Origin: Gluconacetobacter johannae
GTDB taxonomy: Bacteria; Pseudomonadota; Alphaproteobacteria; Acetobacterales; Acetobacteraceae
Reading direction: 5' to 3'
DNA: 64,000 nucleotides
Assembly: GCF_025994435.1 (NCBI RefSeq)
Contig: NZ_BAQK01000054.1
Span: forward strand, 1-64,000
Part shown: positions 7,641-16,674 of the stretch, piece after piece
How the letters are laid out: each line of letters begins with the position of its first letter
Position numbering within the stretch: position 1 is the first letter of the stretch
Position numbers and translations under genes: made by a program
The notes under the pieces: model-generated
Told to the model about the DNA's origin: nothing
The model's database searches: none
Seen by the model: only the letters and a program-made list of their open reading frames with translations

Positions 7641-8945
7641 TTATAAGACGGCTTCATACATTTTCGATAGCCGTTCTTCATATCGCTTCATGTTGAAGCG
7701 AGCCGCCTGCTGCGGCCCCAGACTCCTCAGTTTTGCTCGCAACGCATCATTCCTATCGAGCTCCTCAATCCCAGCAGCGATGGAAGATGTATCATATGCA
7801 TCCACGAACAGCGCCGCCTCTCCCGCCACCTCCGGCAGAGCACCTTCTCGCGAGGTCAATACTGGCGTGCCGAATGACAACGCCTCCAGCACGGGCAACC
7901 CAAAGCCTTCGCACAGCGATGGAAAAACCACCGCGCGCGCACCTCGAATCAGCGCCATCAACATCGATGCAGGCAGATATTCCAGTTGCCGTATTCGGCC
8001 GGTGGCAACTCCCCGCTCCAGAAAGCGCAATTCGGCTTCCGATTTCCAAGCCATCGCCCCCACGATGACGAGAGGGCAGTCCGTCCGCGCCATAAGGAAC
8101 GCCTCAATCAAGCGGCCGATGTTTTTTTTAGGCTCCAACGATCCAAAAAACAGGAAAAACTCCCCAAGACGCAGGTCGAATAGTCCTTCAATTTCCCAAG
8201 CAGTATCGTCATCACGCGAACCATCTGTCGAAACGATCGGCTGAAACGACTGATATGTATTATGCAGTCGCTCACTTACATCCGGAAAAAACGACAGGAT
8301 TTCAGTTCGCGATGCCTCTGAGACGGTACAAAGTGCATCCGCCTCCTGTGTCAGTTTGTGCATTAATCTGAAATAATAGTTTTTATCGTCAAGCGTCGTC
8401 TGCGGCAGACTTAACGGAACCAGATCATGAACGGTGTAAATATTCCGCGCACCCTTCAGCCGAATAGGCAAAGGATAGGTCCAATGCATAATGTCCGGAG
8501 GGTCGGGGATAGTGATCGTCAGGAAGTGACCAGTATACCGGAAATGCCGGGCAGCGGCATGATAAAGCCTTGGTACGTTTAGAATCCGATCAAACGCCGG
8601 CAAGCGATGTGCAAATCCACGCGCGTCGACTCGGCCAGTGATCGGCACATCGACCGCCGCATGCCCGACAATATCGGCCCTACGGTCCCGCCACCAACGC
8701 AATGTCAGTGGCTTGGGAGGCCTGCGGGCCACCGCCTCCTGGTCTAAACCATCAAAGAAAAATACCTCACGCAGAGCAATCGGCGTTTGATGAGAAATAT
8801 TCATGCCGTAGACAACATCTACACCGCATCCCATTGCCTTGAGACAATGAGTCAGCGTACGCGCGTAACTTGCAATACCTGTTCCGCGCGGCAGCGCAAG
8901 ATTGAAGCCGTCAATACCAACACGAGTGGGAAGATCACGAAGCAA
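7641..8945 (-). CDS. Glycosyltransferase family 4-type (group 1) protein
   Basis: This 434-residue GT-B glycosyltransferase is probably cytosolic and builds the exported polysaccharide. The N-terminal domain begins VGIDGFNLALPRGTGIASYAR, the usual acceptor-side glycine loop. The C-terminal domain has FFLFFGSLEPKKNIGRLIEAF and PSLCEGFGLPVLEALSFG, the nucleotide-sugar-binding ExxxxxxxE pattern of GT4 enzymes. Sugar specificity cannot be read from sequence. No in-frame ATG fits the N-terminus: translation appears to begin at TTG (8943-8945), preceded by GAGG about five bases upstream. It is divergently oriented to the export lipoprotein gene. Confidence 0.88.
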   Translation of the reverse strand: MLRDLPTRVGIDGFNLALPRGTGIASYARTLTHCLKAMGCGVDVVYGMNISHQTPIALREVFFFDGLDQEAVARRPPKPLTLRWWRDRRADIVGHAAVDVPITGRVDARGFAHRLPAFDRILNVPRLYHAAARHFRYTGHFLTITIPDPPDIMHWTYPLPIRLKGARNIYTVHDLVPLSLPQTTLDDKNYYFRLMHKLTQEADALCTVSEASRTEILSFFPDVSERLHNTYQSFQPIVSTDGSRDDDTAWEIEGLFDLRLGEFFLFFGSLEPKKNIGRLIEAFLMARTDCPLVIVGAMAWKSEAELRFLERGVATGRIRQLEYLPASMLMALIRGARAVVFPSLCEGFGLPVLEALSFGTPVLTSREGALPEVAGEAALFVDAYDTSSIAAGIEELDRNDALRAKLRSLGPQQAARFNMKRYEERLSKMYEAVL

Positions 8946-9145
8946 GGCACCTCACCCTAAAAACGGGGCAGACATATTTCACTTAAAAACTGGATATCCG
9001 GAATCGTACATTGCCACTCGTTGAGGTTTTTTTTCGAATTTGACTTTTTAGCCTAGGGCATGCGAGATAACAAGGTCCAAGATTCGACGTTCTTGCATAA
9101 TATTTTTGAACGCTGCATAAGAGCCGCGACATCGTATTAGCCCGT

Positions 9146-10345
9146 ATGGATTACATGACTGACTGCTACGCATCCGTTGCTCGTATCCTGGCCATTTCCA
9201 TTATGCTGGCCGGGTGTAGTGCGTTGCCCAGCAGCGGCCCGGTCAGTTCGCAGATCCTGCAGGCCGAAAAGGACCCGAAACTGAACCAAATCGGGTTCAC
9301 CATCATACCGTTTACACCGAAGACGGTCGACGTACTTCAAAGTGAAAAGCCTCCCCTCCTCTCCACCCTCCAGAAAGAAGGGCCTGGTCAAGGGGAACAT
9401 GGAGCCATTGGCCCCGGCGACCTTCTTTCGATCTCCGTCTTCGAAATCGGCAGCGGTCTATTTTCAGGCGGTGGAATGTCGGGAGGACGGACGACGGCAG
9501 GTCCGATAAGCGCTGGAAGCGGGGCAGGCAATACCACCGCCAGCCTTGAGGCCCTTCCACCCATCGAAGTCGACGATCAGGGATCGATCCCTTTTCCTTA
9601 CATCGGTCGCATTCACGTTGCGGGAGAAACGCCCCCCCAACTTGCCAAGATGATCGAAAACCAACTGGCCTCGAAGTCACAAAGCCCTCAGGTCATCGTG
9701 CGGGTCATGACCGACCTTCATAATTCCGTTATCGTCTCGGGGGACATTCATCGCCCTGGGCGTCAGATGCTTACCCTCGCCCATGAAGGGCTTCTGGACA
9801 TCATTGCCATGGGGGGTGGCGCGACCCATTCGTCCGAGGATAGCATGGTGCTCTTGACGCGGCATGGAGTGACCGGACGTATCCCCTTGCGTACGCTCGA
9901 AAACAACCCGGACCAGAATATTCCGCTCATGCCGGGAGACAACGTCCAGGTCATCTACCTGCCCCGTACTTATACGGTATTTGGTGCAACTCAGGTAACC
10001 CAGACTCCATTCAACACCCCCATACTCACGCTTGACGAAGCTATAGCGCGAATTGGCGGACCGACTGACGAGCGCGCCGACGCCAACGCAGTCTTTCTCT
10101 TCCGTTACGAGAGCGACGAAGTCGCGCAGAGACTCGGGCTCGTGCCGAAACCTGGCGGAACACCAATTATCTACAATATTGATTTTATGAACCCGACAAA
10201 TTACTTCCTTGCCCAGAAGTTTGTCATGAAAGACAAGGACCTCATTTACGTTTCGAATGCGAAGGTCAACAAGCTGTATAAATTCCTTGGCTTGATCGGT
10301 GCAGTAACCAGCCCCGCAATTACCGCTGCCTACGTTGCGAAGTGA
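9146..10345 (+). CDS. Outer-membrane polysaccharide export lipoprotein (Wza/KpsD-like)
   Basis: This 399-residue exporter begins with a lipoprotein signal ending LAGCSALPSSG (lipobox LAGC, Cys near residue 24). The poly_export domain follows: GPGDLLSISVFEIGSG, then PPIEVDDQGSIPFPYIGRI and PQVIVRVMTDLHNSVIVSGDIHRPGRQML. SLBB-type repeats follow (VQVIYLPRTYTVFGATQVTQ). A low-complexity Gly/Ser insertion sits inside the export domain at about residues 108-130. It would form the outer-membrane channel reached by KpsE. A 200-base AT-rich region upstream, shared with the divergent glycosyltransferase gene, probably holds both promoters. Confidence 0.88.
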   Translation: MDYMTDCYASVARILAISIMLAGCSALPSSGPVSSQILQAEKDPKLNQIGFTIIPFTPKTVDVLQSEKPPLLSTLQKEGPGQGEHGAIGPGDLLSISVFEIGSGLFSGGGMSGGRTTAGPISAGSGAGNTTASLEALPPIEVDDQGSIPFPYIGRIHVAGETPPQLAKMIENQLASKSQSPQVIVRVMTDLHNSVIVSGDIHRPGRQMLTLAHEGLLDIIAMGGGATHSSEDSMVLLTRHGVTGRIPLRTLENNPDQNIPLMPGDNVQVIYLPRTYTVFGATQVTQTPFNTPILTLDEAIARIGGPTDERADANAVFLFRYESDEVAQRLGLVPKPGGTPIIYNIDFMNPTNYFLAQKFVMKDKDLIYVSNAKVNKLYKFLGLIGAVTSPAITAAYVAK

Positions 10346-10395
10346 GTCTTATCCTCCGTTGAACCCAATCAGAGTTACCCATAAGACATTCAGTT

Positions 10396-11352
10396 TCAAT
10401 GCATCTCCGTCGCATGAAACCGCGTATAATCCACGGTAATCCGCCCATCGGGCGCAGCGTCGATGATGTCGACGAAGCGATGATTGTACAGAACCCGGTC
10501 GAATCCGTAAGCTGTGCGGGCAAAGACCGTCTGCCCCGAGACCTCGTCGGTGCCGGTCAGGGTAACGACGATCTCAGCTTCCTCCCTCGCAAGTTGGTCC
10601 AGGTCCAGGCCGTTCAGAGGGCTGTTGCCGTCGATGACATGCAGCAGGGGAAAAGCGAAACGCAGAACCGGCACATGTGACTGCATCAGCGGCAACGGAT
10701 CGAAACGGCGGGCCAGTCGACCGTTCGACTGCACGATCAGGCGCGCCAGTGACATTTCCAGGCTGACCGACAGGATCGGGCTGAGCCGCCGGTTCGCGAT
10801 CCGGACGCTGAGGTGCGGGACCCCGTCTTCGGTGCGGATCAGGGCGCGGTCGCTGAAGATCACCCGTGCCTTGGGGCGGGAAAAACGGGCGAAGACAAGG
10901 CCGGTGGCGACCGCGTTCAGGATCATGCCGCCCAGTAGTTCGAACGACACAACGACATGTGCGACAGGCCCGATGGGCGCCATCACACCATATCCCACAG
11001 TCGACAGGGTCTGGATGCTGAAGAAAAAGAAATCCCAGAACGCGTGTGGATGCGCCCCCGTCACTTGATCGGGAACGACCATGTACAAAAGCGCGAAACC
11101 GACATTGATCAGAATGTAGAGCGCCAGCGAAACCCAGAAAAACGTGCCCCAGCGAATGGTAAGCGCATGGTGGTACAGATCGGACCAGGCCCGGTCGGCA
11201 TGACCGATACGGACGATATTATCATGCCCCCTGTCCTCCAGCGCATGATGATGAAGCAGGCCGAAGACAGCCCGCTTCCTGTGCGAAGCACGTGGCGCCG
11301 CCTTCGGTCCGCCCACGTCGGCGGATTCCGACGGAACCGTATTCTGAACCAT
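10396..11352 (-). CDS. Inward-rectifier potassium channel, KirBac type, altered filter
   Basis: This is a prokaryotic Kir channel of about 318 residues. Two membrane helices flank a pore region (FFFFSIQTLSTVGYGVMAP). A cytoplasmic immunoglobulin-like domain follows, with GLVFARFSRPKARVIFSDRAL, the PLLHVIDGNSPLNG motif and DYTRFHATEMH at the end, closely matching the KirBac1.1 pattern. Most relatives read TVGYGD at the filter; here Asp is replaced by Val. I prefer the Met at 11352 (MVQNTVPSES) over one 17 codons upstream, because the longer N-terminus is Arg-rich with shadow-frame character. It is monocistronic, and is probably an inner-membrane K+ channel. Confidence 0.88.
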   Translation of the reverse strand: MVQNTVPSESADVGGPKAAPRASHRKRAVFGLLHHHALEDRGHDNIVRIGHADRAWSDLYHHALTIRWGTFFWVSLALYILINVGFALLYMVVPDQVTGAHPHAFWDFFFFSIQTLSTVGYGVMAPIGPVAHVVVSFELLGGMILNAVATGLVFARFSRPKARVIFSDRALIRTEDGVPHLSVRIANRRLSPILSVSLEMSLARLIVQSNGRLARRFDPLPLMQSHVPVLRFAFPLLHVIDGNSPLNGLDLDQLAREEAEIVVTLTGTDEVSGQTVFARTAYGFDRVLYNHRFVDIIDAAPDGRITVDYTRFHATEMH

Positions 11353-11487
11353 TGCCGGACATCCTCGCCGCCTTCGTATTCCGCGCAGGATGGCGCAGAA
11401 CAAACGCGGCGCGTATCCGGAAAATCTGCGGGGGCCTCATGCGCTGCGATGATATCGACGACGCTGGAAACACCTCTCCGTCAACCG

Positions 11488-11562
11488 TCAATGGGTTACA
11501 GCCAAGGTGATGTATCCCACAGCCAGAAGAAACAATATCGCGGACTGAACCCATGCCGCCAT
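11488..11562 (-). CDS. Possible 24-residue single-span membrane miniprotein
   Basis: A short frame begins with ATG at 11562 and has GGAGG seven bases upstream. It reads MAAWVQSAILFLLAVGYITL then AVTH and stops. Almost the whole product is one hydrophobic helix with an aromatic start and polar end. The good ribosome binding site and clean composition argue for a real small membrane protein. It lies between the channel gene and a small hypothetical gene, all on the minus strand. No function is assigned. Confidence 0.45.
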   Translation of the reverse strand: MAAWVQSAILFLLAVGYITLAVTH

Positions 11563-11676
11563 GATGAGCCTCCCCGTTTTTTGGGGACACTACACGACGA
11601 GATGCCGATCCGGTGATGTCATAGTATGGCTTGCGCGCCCTACCGATCACGAATTGATGAGCCCCGACCGCTTCGC

Positions 11677-11877
11677 CTATCGGTCAAGGTCGATTTCGAC
11701 CGTGTCTTCGTCGGCATGCAGGCGCCGTATCTCGTCACAGGCCGCGATCCACTGCCGCGCCATGCGCTCGTCCCCCGCCTGCCGGGCTTCATCCAGGTGG
11801 GTCTGGGCGATCGCCAGGGCATCGGACCCGTAGCGGTTAAACAGATCGGCGGCGACCGATTCCGGTGTGCTGCTCAT
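11677..11877 (-). CDS. Small hypothetical helical protein (66 aa)
   Basis: I do not recognise this 66-residue protein. It starts MSSTPESVAADLFNRYGSDA and continues as a charged, probably all-helical chain ending DEDTVEIDLDR. The internal ATG at 11877 is chosen, since the upstream extension has a different, Gly/Arg-rich composition. The pattern (LFNRYGxDAxxIAQxxxDEA) resembles small uncharacterised proteins common in alphaproteobacteria. It is divergent from the VOC gene, with about 140 bases between them. Confidence 0.6.
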   Translation of the reverse strand: MSSTPESVAADLFNRYGSDALAIAQTHLDEARQAGDERMARQWIAACDEIRRLHADEDTVEIDLDR

Positions 11878-12020
11878 GAAATCCCTCCGGGGCCTGGCGG
11901 GCAGGACCGCCCACGGGTTGGAATCTGGGGTGGCGCCGCCACACCGCAAGAGACCACCTGTCGCCGCACCGCCAGCCATGGCATGAATAGACAATCCCCC
12001 CCTTATCGGACCCCTGCCCC

Positions 12021-12404
12021 ATGATCGACGCCATTCACCATGTCGCCATCATCTGCTCGGACTACGCGCGATCGAAGGATTTCTATTGCCGCATCCTTGG
12101 CCTGCCGATCATCCGGGAGACCTATCGCGCCGAACGCGCGTCGTGGAAATGCGACCTGGCCGTCGGCGCCACCCAGATCGAGCTGTTTTCCTTTCCCGCC
12201 CCGCCGCCCCGGGTTTCACGTCCGGAAGCCTGCGGCCTGCGGCACCTGGCCTTCGCGGTGGCCGACCTGTCGGCGGCGATCCGCCATCTGCAACAGGCGG
12301 GAATCGACGTCGAACCCGTCCGGACGGACGAACTGACCGGCCGCGATTTCACCTTCTTCGCCGATCCGGACGGCCTGCCGCTGGAACTATATCAGGTCCG
12401 ATGA
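12021..12404 (+). CDS. VOC-family (glyoxalase I-like) protein
   Basis: This 127-residue protein covers two beta-alpha-beta-beta-beta modules. It opens IDAIHHVAIICSDYARSKDFY with a metal-ligand His, and contains IELFSFP, CGLRHLAFAVADL with a second His, and DPDGLPLELYQ with the terminal Glu. This matches the YaeR/SMU1112c-type subgroup, whose substrates are mostly unknown, so methylglyoxal detoxification is only one possibility. It is cytosolic and converges on the nucleoside permease gene with 26 bases between stops. Confidence 0.85.
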   Translation: MIDAIHHVAIICSDYARSKDFYCRILGLPIIRETYRAERASWKCDLAVGATQIELFSFPAPPPRVSRPEACGLRHLAFAVADLSAAIRHLQQAGIDVEPVRTDELTGRDFTFFADPDGLPLELYQVR

Positions 12405-12430
12405 GCCGCGCGCATTCTCCTGCCCCGGCA

Positions 12431-13537
12431 TCATCGGGGATAAGGGCCGATCGGGCGCGGCAGGGAAACGCCCGGATCGTCCGGCCCGATAGAGGGAACG
12501 CGATCGCGATACCGGTCCCAATGGGACAGGATCTCGGTCAGGACGGGCGCCCCGGCCCGTTCGTTATTGTCGAACGCCACGGCCTGCCCCGGTCCTTCGT
12601 CCCCCATCGACTGCGTCACCGGCACGCCCGGCGGCGGCAGGGCGAAATTGCTGCCCGACCGCAGGACCATGATCCGGCTGGCGTCGACAAATCCGAGAGA
12701 GGCCAATGTCCGCATTTCCCGCTGATAGGTCTGGCTTTCCTCGTTCGTCATCACGAACAGCCCCCGGCCGCCGGTCCATAGCTTCACCCAGTTCTCCGCC
12801 CAGAGGTTGCGCCCAGCGCCGTGCCAGTAGCGCTCGGCGCCCAACGTTTCGCCCATGAGGACGAAAGGCGGTCGCTGTGCCTGGGGAAAACCTGTCCATG
12901 CCCGCCGCCGGGCGGCAATGTCCGGATCGTCGGCCAGGACGGCCTTGCGGCTGATCGCGAAAGCCCAGCGTGCCAACCCCTGGTTGAGCGGATAGGCCTT
13001 GGTCAGTTCCGCGACGTCCGTCACCGACCCGTAATGGTTTGGATTCGCCGGCAACATGTCCGGACGCGACGCCCCGATGGCATACAGGCCATATGGCCAA
13101 TCCTTTGGAATGTCGCGATCGTCGATCTCGCGCAATGCATCGCCATCCACCACCCAACGCGCCCAGGCGACGCTGCCCACCGATGCCGCGTGCGGATCGA
13201 TGCCGGAAATGCCGGTAAACAGCCAGTACGTGTGGTGAAAGTCGAAACGCGGGTCCAGAACGAAGGCCGCGAGGTCGGTCACGCCATGTCGCAGGACCAC
13301 ACCATACAGACCGGCACGATTTCGGCGCACGACGTCCGGCGCGCCTCGGACCGCGATTTTCGTGTCCAGATGCGCGCGCTCCACCCAGTCCTGATACTCA
13401 CCGGGCGCGTCGCCGCGATCGGCGCCATTTTCCCAATTCGCGACCACGACCGCCCGCACCTCCTCGGCCGCACGCGCGGGCAAGGACAGGCCGATCACCG
13501 CAAGCGCCACATATCCCCACACCAGATGCCGCTTCAT
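12431..13537 (-). CDS. Purine nucleoside permease (NUP family) protein
   Basis: This 368-residue protein starts MKRHLVWGYVALAVIGLSLPARAA, a Sec signal peptide, so it is exported. It then shows RAVVVANWENG, GEYQDWVERAHLD, VLRHGVTDLAAF, TYWLFTGISGIDP and the block GLFVMTNEESQTY, all recognisable NUP-family features. Family members are linked to nucleoside uptake, although the fold resembles nucleoside phosphorylases, so a periplasmic enzyme or binding role is also possible. The ATG at 13537 is chosen because it immediately precedes the signal peptide. It is divergent from the TonB receptor, suggesting a shared substrate or regulator. Confidence 0.82.
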   Translation of the reverse strand: MKRHLVWGYVALAVIGLSLPARAAEEVRAVVVANWENGADRGDAPGEYQDWVERAHLDTKIAVRGAPDVVRRNRAGLYGVVLRHGVTDLAAFVLDPRFDFHHTYWLFTGISGIDPHAASVGSVAWARWVVDGDALREIDDRDIPKDWPYGLYAIGASRPDMLPANPNHYGSVTDVAELTKAYPLNQGLARWAFAISRKAVLADDPDIAARRRAWTGFPQAQRPPFVLMGETLGAERYWHGAGRNLWAENWVKLWTGGRGLFVMTNEESQTYQREMRTLASLGFVDASRIMVLRSGSNFALPPPGVPVTQSMGDEGPGQAVAFDNNERAGAPVLTEILSHWDRYRDRVPSIGPDDPGVSLPRPIGPYPR

Positions 13538-14090
13538 TGCCTGCCTTCCTTTCCGCCTTCCCGACGCCGCAATCATTTCAACAATGATATAGATGCGGCA
13601 GCCTTTACGCTATTGATTCGCAAGGCAGGATCTGGCCGCAATGGCCGGCTTCCCTGATGGTCCGACCGCTCGGAAAACGGCAACGATCTGTTCCCTTTTT
13701 TATCCTTGAGGCATTCTCCGTTACACATTATGTAACGATTCCGGACCGTTCCTGAAGATATTTGCGGACAGGACAGCAGCCAACGCGAAATCTGGGAATA
13801 GCGGGAAGGTGCAGACAATTATAATGCCGATTGCGACCGATTGATTGACGCCCTTCCCACTACAGATACTGAACCTCCATCGGTTCCATAGTGTTGCAGG
13901 GCGAGGCGTCCCGGCCGGGCGCCAGCCTGCGAAAACGCCATCTTTCGGTTCATGGATCCTGAATGCCATCACTCTATGGCGACAAAACGGTTGCCTCCTG
14001 TCAGGCAGGGCCACATCCAAGCAACGATATAACGCGAGTCAGGACGGAATGCGTGCCGTGACTGGTGGAAAGAATGAGGGATAACAGAGA
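13538..14090. other. Divergent regulatory region, nucleoside permease / TonB receptor
   Basis: About 550 bases without a convincing gene. It contains a GTTACA-N5-TGTAAC dyad (13720-13736) and, nearer the receptor, an AGTCA...TGACT pair (14037-14063) that could form a hairpin close to the ribosome binding site. I compared it with cobalamin-riboswitch boxes and did not find a full match. Predicted products of frames here look like shadows. Confidence 0.45.
13720..13736. promoter_or_regulatory. Palindromic operator candidate GTTACA-N5-TGTAAC
   Basis: A perfect 6-bp inverted repeat with a 5-base centre lies in an AT-rich spot between the divergent permease and receptor genes. Spacing and symmetry suit a dimeric repressor. 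No regulator gene is adjacent, so the protein is unknown. Confidence 0.4.
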
Positions 14091-16442
14091 ATGACGCGCT
14101 ATCATCGGACACCGGGGTTACGAAATCGGCTGCGGGCCATGTCCTGCCTGGCAGGTGTGGTCTGTATCGCGGCATGGCCGGAGTTCCCGGCGGCCGCCGC
14201 GACCCAGACGGCCTCCACCCTTCCTCACCCGGCATCCGCCACCGCGCATCATCCCACGCCCACCACGGCGCCGGCCCCGCGCCCGCAAGCCACGGCCCCG
14301 CGAAGCGCCGAAGACATTTCCGTCGTCTCCTCGCGGCAGGCCCTGAATGGCGGCGGCGGCATGATGCGGCTGGAAACGGCGCCCCATGCGGTGCAGACCG
14401 TCGCGAAAGAATATATCGACATGCGCGCGCCCACCAGCACCGCGCTCGACCTCATCAAGAACCTGCCGAGCGTGAGCGTGTCGACGCCGGACACCGCCGG
14501 CATGCAGGGCGGCATGATCCAGGTGCGCGGCCTGACCGACCTCGACATGGGCCTGATGATCGACGGCGCGCCGGCCGCCGCGGCGAAATACATGGCCGAG
14601 GACATCGATTCGGAAAACCTGGAGGAGGTCAACGTGACGCCGGGCAGCTCGGCGACCGACATACCGGTCATGTCGGCGGCCGGCGGCGTGATGGACGAGC
14701 GTTCGCACACCGCGTCGCATAAGTTCGGCGGGCTGATGGATTTCTCCTACGGGACGAATAATCTGTCGCGCGAGTTCCTGCGCCTTGAATCCGGTGATAT
14801 CGGCAATAGCGGCGTACGCAGCTATATCTCGTTCTCTCATACGCACAACCGCCCCTGGATGGGCGCGGGCGCCAACGATCGGCGGCATCTGGATTTCGGC
14901 ATCCAGAAGGACTGGGAAAACGGCTCGACCGCCAAAGTCTTCCTGTCGTGGAACAATGAAGATTTCATCATCGACAACTATCCGACGGAACATGAGTTCT
15001 ATCAATACAAGAAGACCGGAACGGGATACGGCCGCACCGCCGACCCGACCAGCGATAACTACTGGAAAAACAACAACGATCACTGGAACCAGGTCTTCCT
15101 GACCGCGCCGATCCATCTGGTGCTGCCCGCGCGCTTCAGCTTCGACCTGCAGCCCTATTTCAGCTTCGGCCAGGGCTGGGACGCATCTCCGGGCAATCCG
15201 ATCGACAATGGCGCGGGCGGCCCGTACACCGGCCCCAACCTGACCAACTTCTTCCTGCAGAACTCGACGCGCCAGGTGGGCGCGGTGGCGAAGCTCGGAT
15301 ACCGGATCGATCCGCACAACGAGCTTTCGGCCGGATATTGGTACGAGAACAACTACACGCTCCAGTCCTACCCCAGCGGCCAGACGAACGCGGACGGCAC
15401 CCCGCCGAACCCGTGGGAGCTTTACAGGACCACGGCGCCCTATGGGCAGGATGCTGGCTACGAACTCCATTCCCTGTTCGTGCAGGACAACGCGAAATAC
15501 CTGCATGACAAGCTGGTGATCCATGCCGGCTTCAAATTCGTGATGGCCAATAGCTGGACCGCCGATCCGTACAGCCGTTACAGCACCAACACGACCGAAC
15601 CGCTGCCGCAGCTGTCCATCGGCTACACGTTCAACGAGCATCACCAGATCTATGTCAACGCCGAGGGCGACTATCGCCAGCCCAGCGCGGTGGACATGGG
15701 ATGGCGGCCCACCAGCCCGAATTTCCTGAAAAACCAGTATTCCATCAAGGAAGAACTGGGATACCGGTATCACGACAAATACATCATCGCCGATGTGGCG
15801 CTGTTCAACTACAACGTCACGAACCGTATCGTGAATCAGTACATCGGCATGAACAGCTTCCTGCCGTTCTCGATCGGCAACCAGACCATGCGCGGCTTCG
15901 ACATGATGGTGGCGGGCCGTTCCATCCACGGTTTCAGCCCCTATGCGTCGGTCGAATATCTCCATGCCACGCAGGACAGCGACGTGCCCGACCCCTATAC
16001 GAACACGCTGATCCATTCGAAGGGCACGCAGGCGGTCATGGCGCCGCGCGTGATGGCGAACTTCGGATTGACGTACACCTACAAGGGGTTCTTCGCGAAT
16101 GGGAACGTCCATTACACCGGCCCGCAATCGGTCAGCGTGGCCGGGGACCAGCGCATCCCGGGCTATGTGACGGACACGCTGTCGCTTGGGTATCATTTCG
16201 CGCCGTTCCTGTTCGCCAAGTCGCCGACCTTCCGGCTGAACTTCACGAACCTGACCGGGTCCATCGTCCGCACCGGCCCGATGGGCGTGGTCTATCGCGG
16301 CAGCGACCCCAATGTGAACCTCTCCACCCACACTACGAACCCCGTCTGGAGCGGAAACCAAGCCCCCTATGCCGGCTATGGCAACTCCTTCATGGTGGAA
16401 CCGCGCTTCTCCATGACCGGGACGATTTCGACCGCGTTCTGA
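14091..16442 (+). CDS. TonB-dependent outer-membrane receptor
   Basis: This 783-residue receptor imports a scarce nutrient across the outer membrane using TonB energy. An N-terminal export signal (RAMSCLAGVVCIAAWPEFPAAAA) is followed by a Pro/Ala/Thr-rich linker and a TonB-box-like EDISVVSSR. The plug domain holds ALDLIKNLPSVSVSTPD and QVRGLTDLDMGLMIDG. The beta-barrel contains many aromatic strands and ends SMTGTISTAF, with the terminal Phe needed for barrel assembly. Substrate is unknown; the divergent purine nucleoside permease hints at a nucleoside-like or related ligand. A strong terminator follows about 70 bases downstream. Confidence 0.92.
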   Translation: MTRYHRTPGLRNRLRAMSCLAGVVCIAAWPEFPAAAATQTASTLPHPASATAHHPTPTTAPAPRPQATAPRSAEDISVVSSRQALNGGGGMMRLETAPHAVQTVAKEYIDMRAPTSTALDLIKNLPSVSVSTPDTAGMQGGMIQVRGLTDLDMGLMIDGAPAAAAKYMAEDIDSENLEEVNVTPGSSATDIPVMSAAGGVMDERSHTASHKFGGLMDFSYGTNNLSREFLRLESGDIGNSGVRSYISFSHTHNRPWMGAGANDRRHLDFGIQKDWENGSTAKVFLSWNNEDFIIDNYPTEHEFYQYKKTGTGYGRTADPTSDNYWKNNNDHWNQVFLTAPIHLVLPARFSFDLQPYFSFGQGWDASPGNPIDNGAGGPYTGPNLTNFFLQNSTRQVGAVAKLGYRIDPHNELSAGYWYENNYTLQSYPSGQTNADGTPPNPWELYRTTAPYGQDAGYELHSLFVQDNAKYLHDKLVIHAGFKFVMANSWTADPYSRYSTNTTEPLPQLSIGYTFNEHHQIYVNAEGDYRQPSAVDMGWRPTSPNFLKNQYSIKEELGYRYHDKYIIADVALFNYNVTNRIVNQYIGMNSFLPFSIGNQTMRGFDMMVAGRSIHGFSPYASVEYLHATQDSDVPDPYTNTLIHSKGTQAVMAPRVMANFGLTYTYKGFFANGNVHYTGPQSVSVAGDQRIPGYVTDTLSLGYHFAPFLFAKSPTFRLNFTNLTGSIVRTGPMGVVYRGSDPNVNLSTHTTNPVWSGNQAPYAGYGNSFMVEPRFSMTGTISTAF

Positions 16443-16512
16443 TCGAACCGGTGGGGGCGGACGGGCCGGGCGGCATCGGCCGCGCCCCCTCCGCTCCGTG
16501 GTCCCGCGTGGC

Positions 16513-16549
16513 AAAGACCCGCCCTGCCTGCCGGCAGGGCGGGTCTTTT
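16513..16549 (+). terminator. Rho-independent terminator after TonB receptor
   Basis: A 16-bp perfect stem (AAAGACCCGCCCTGCC pairing with GGCAGGGCGGGTCTTT) with a 4-base TGCC loop runs into a short T tract. It lies about 70 bases after the receptor stop and before the DUF1330 gene. The flanking A and T runs would let it work in both directions. Confidence 0.85.
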
Positions 16550-16674
16550 GTCTGTACGGCTGGCGAGGCGACGGCGAAAATAACAATGCCCCTTTTGGAA
16601 AACCCGCGTGCCGTGCCAGTCTCGACCCCAGAGCCGCCGGCACAGGCGGCCGCGCTCGTCAGGAGGTCCGGGAC

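Noticed and set aside
9040..9071. Possible -35/-10 pair before the Wza-like gene (TTGACT and GATAAC)
   Set aside because: Spacing of about 20 bases is too long and the -10 match is poor; a promoter is likely nearby but cannot be placed.
13960..14090. Possible cobalamin riboswitch before the TonB receptor
   Set aside because: A GAGTCAGGAC stretch resembles one box, but the other conserved elements and overall fold could not be found. A covariance search would settle it.
14118..16643. 841-codon frame on the minus strand
   Set aside because: It is the antisense shadow of the TonB receptor gene, His/Arg-rich, without any motif.
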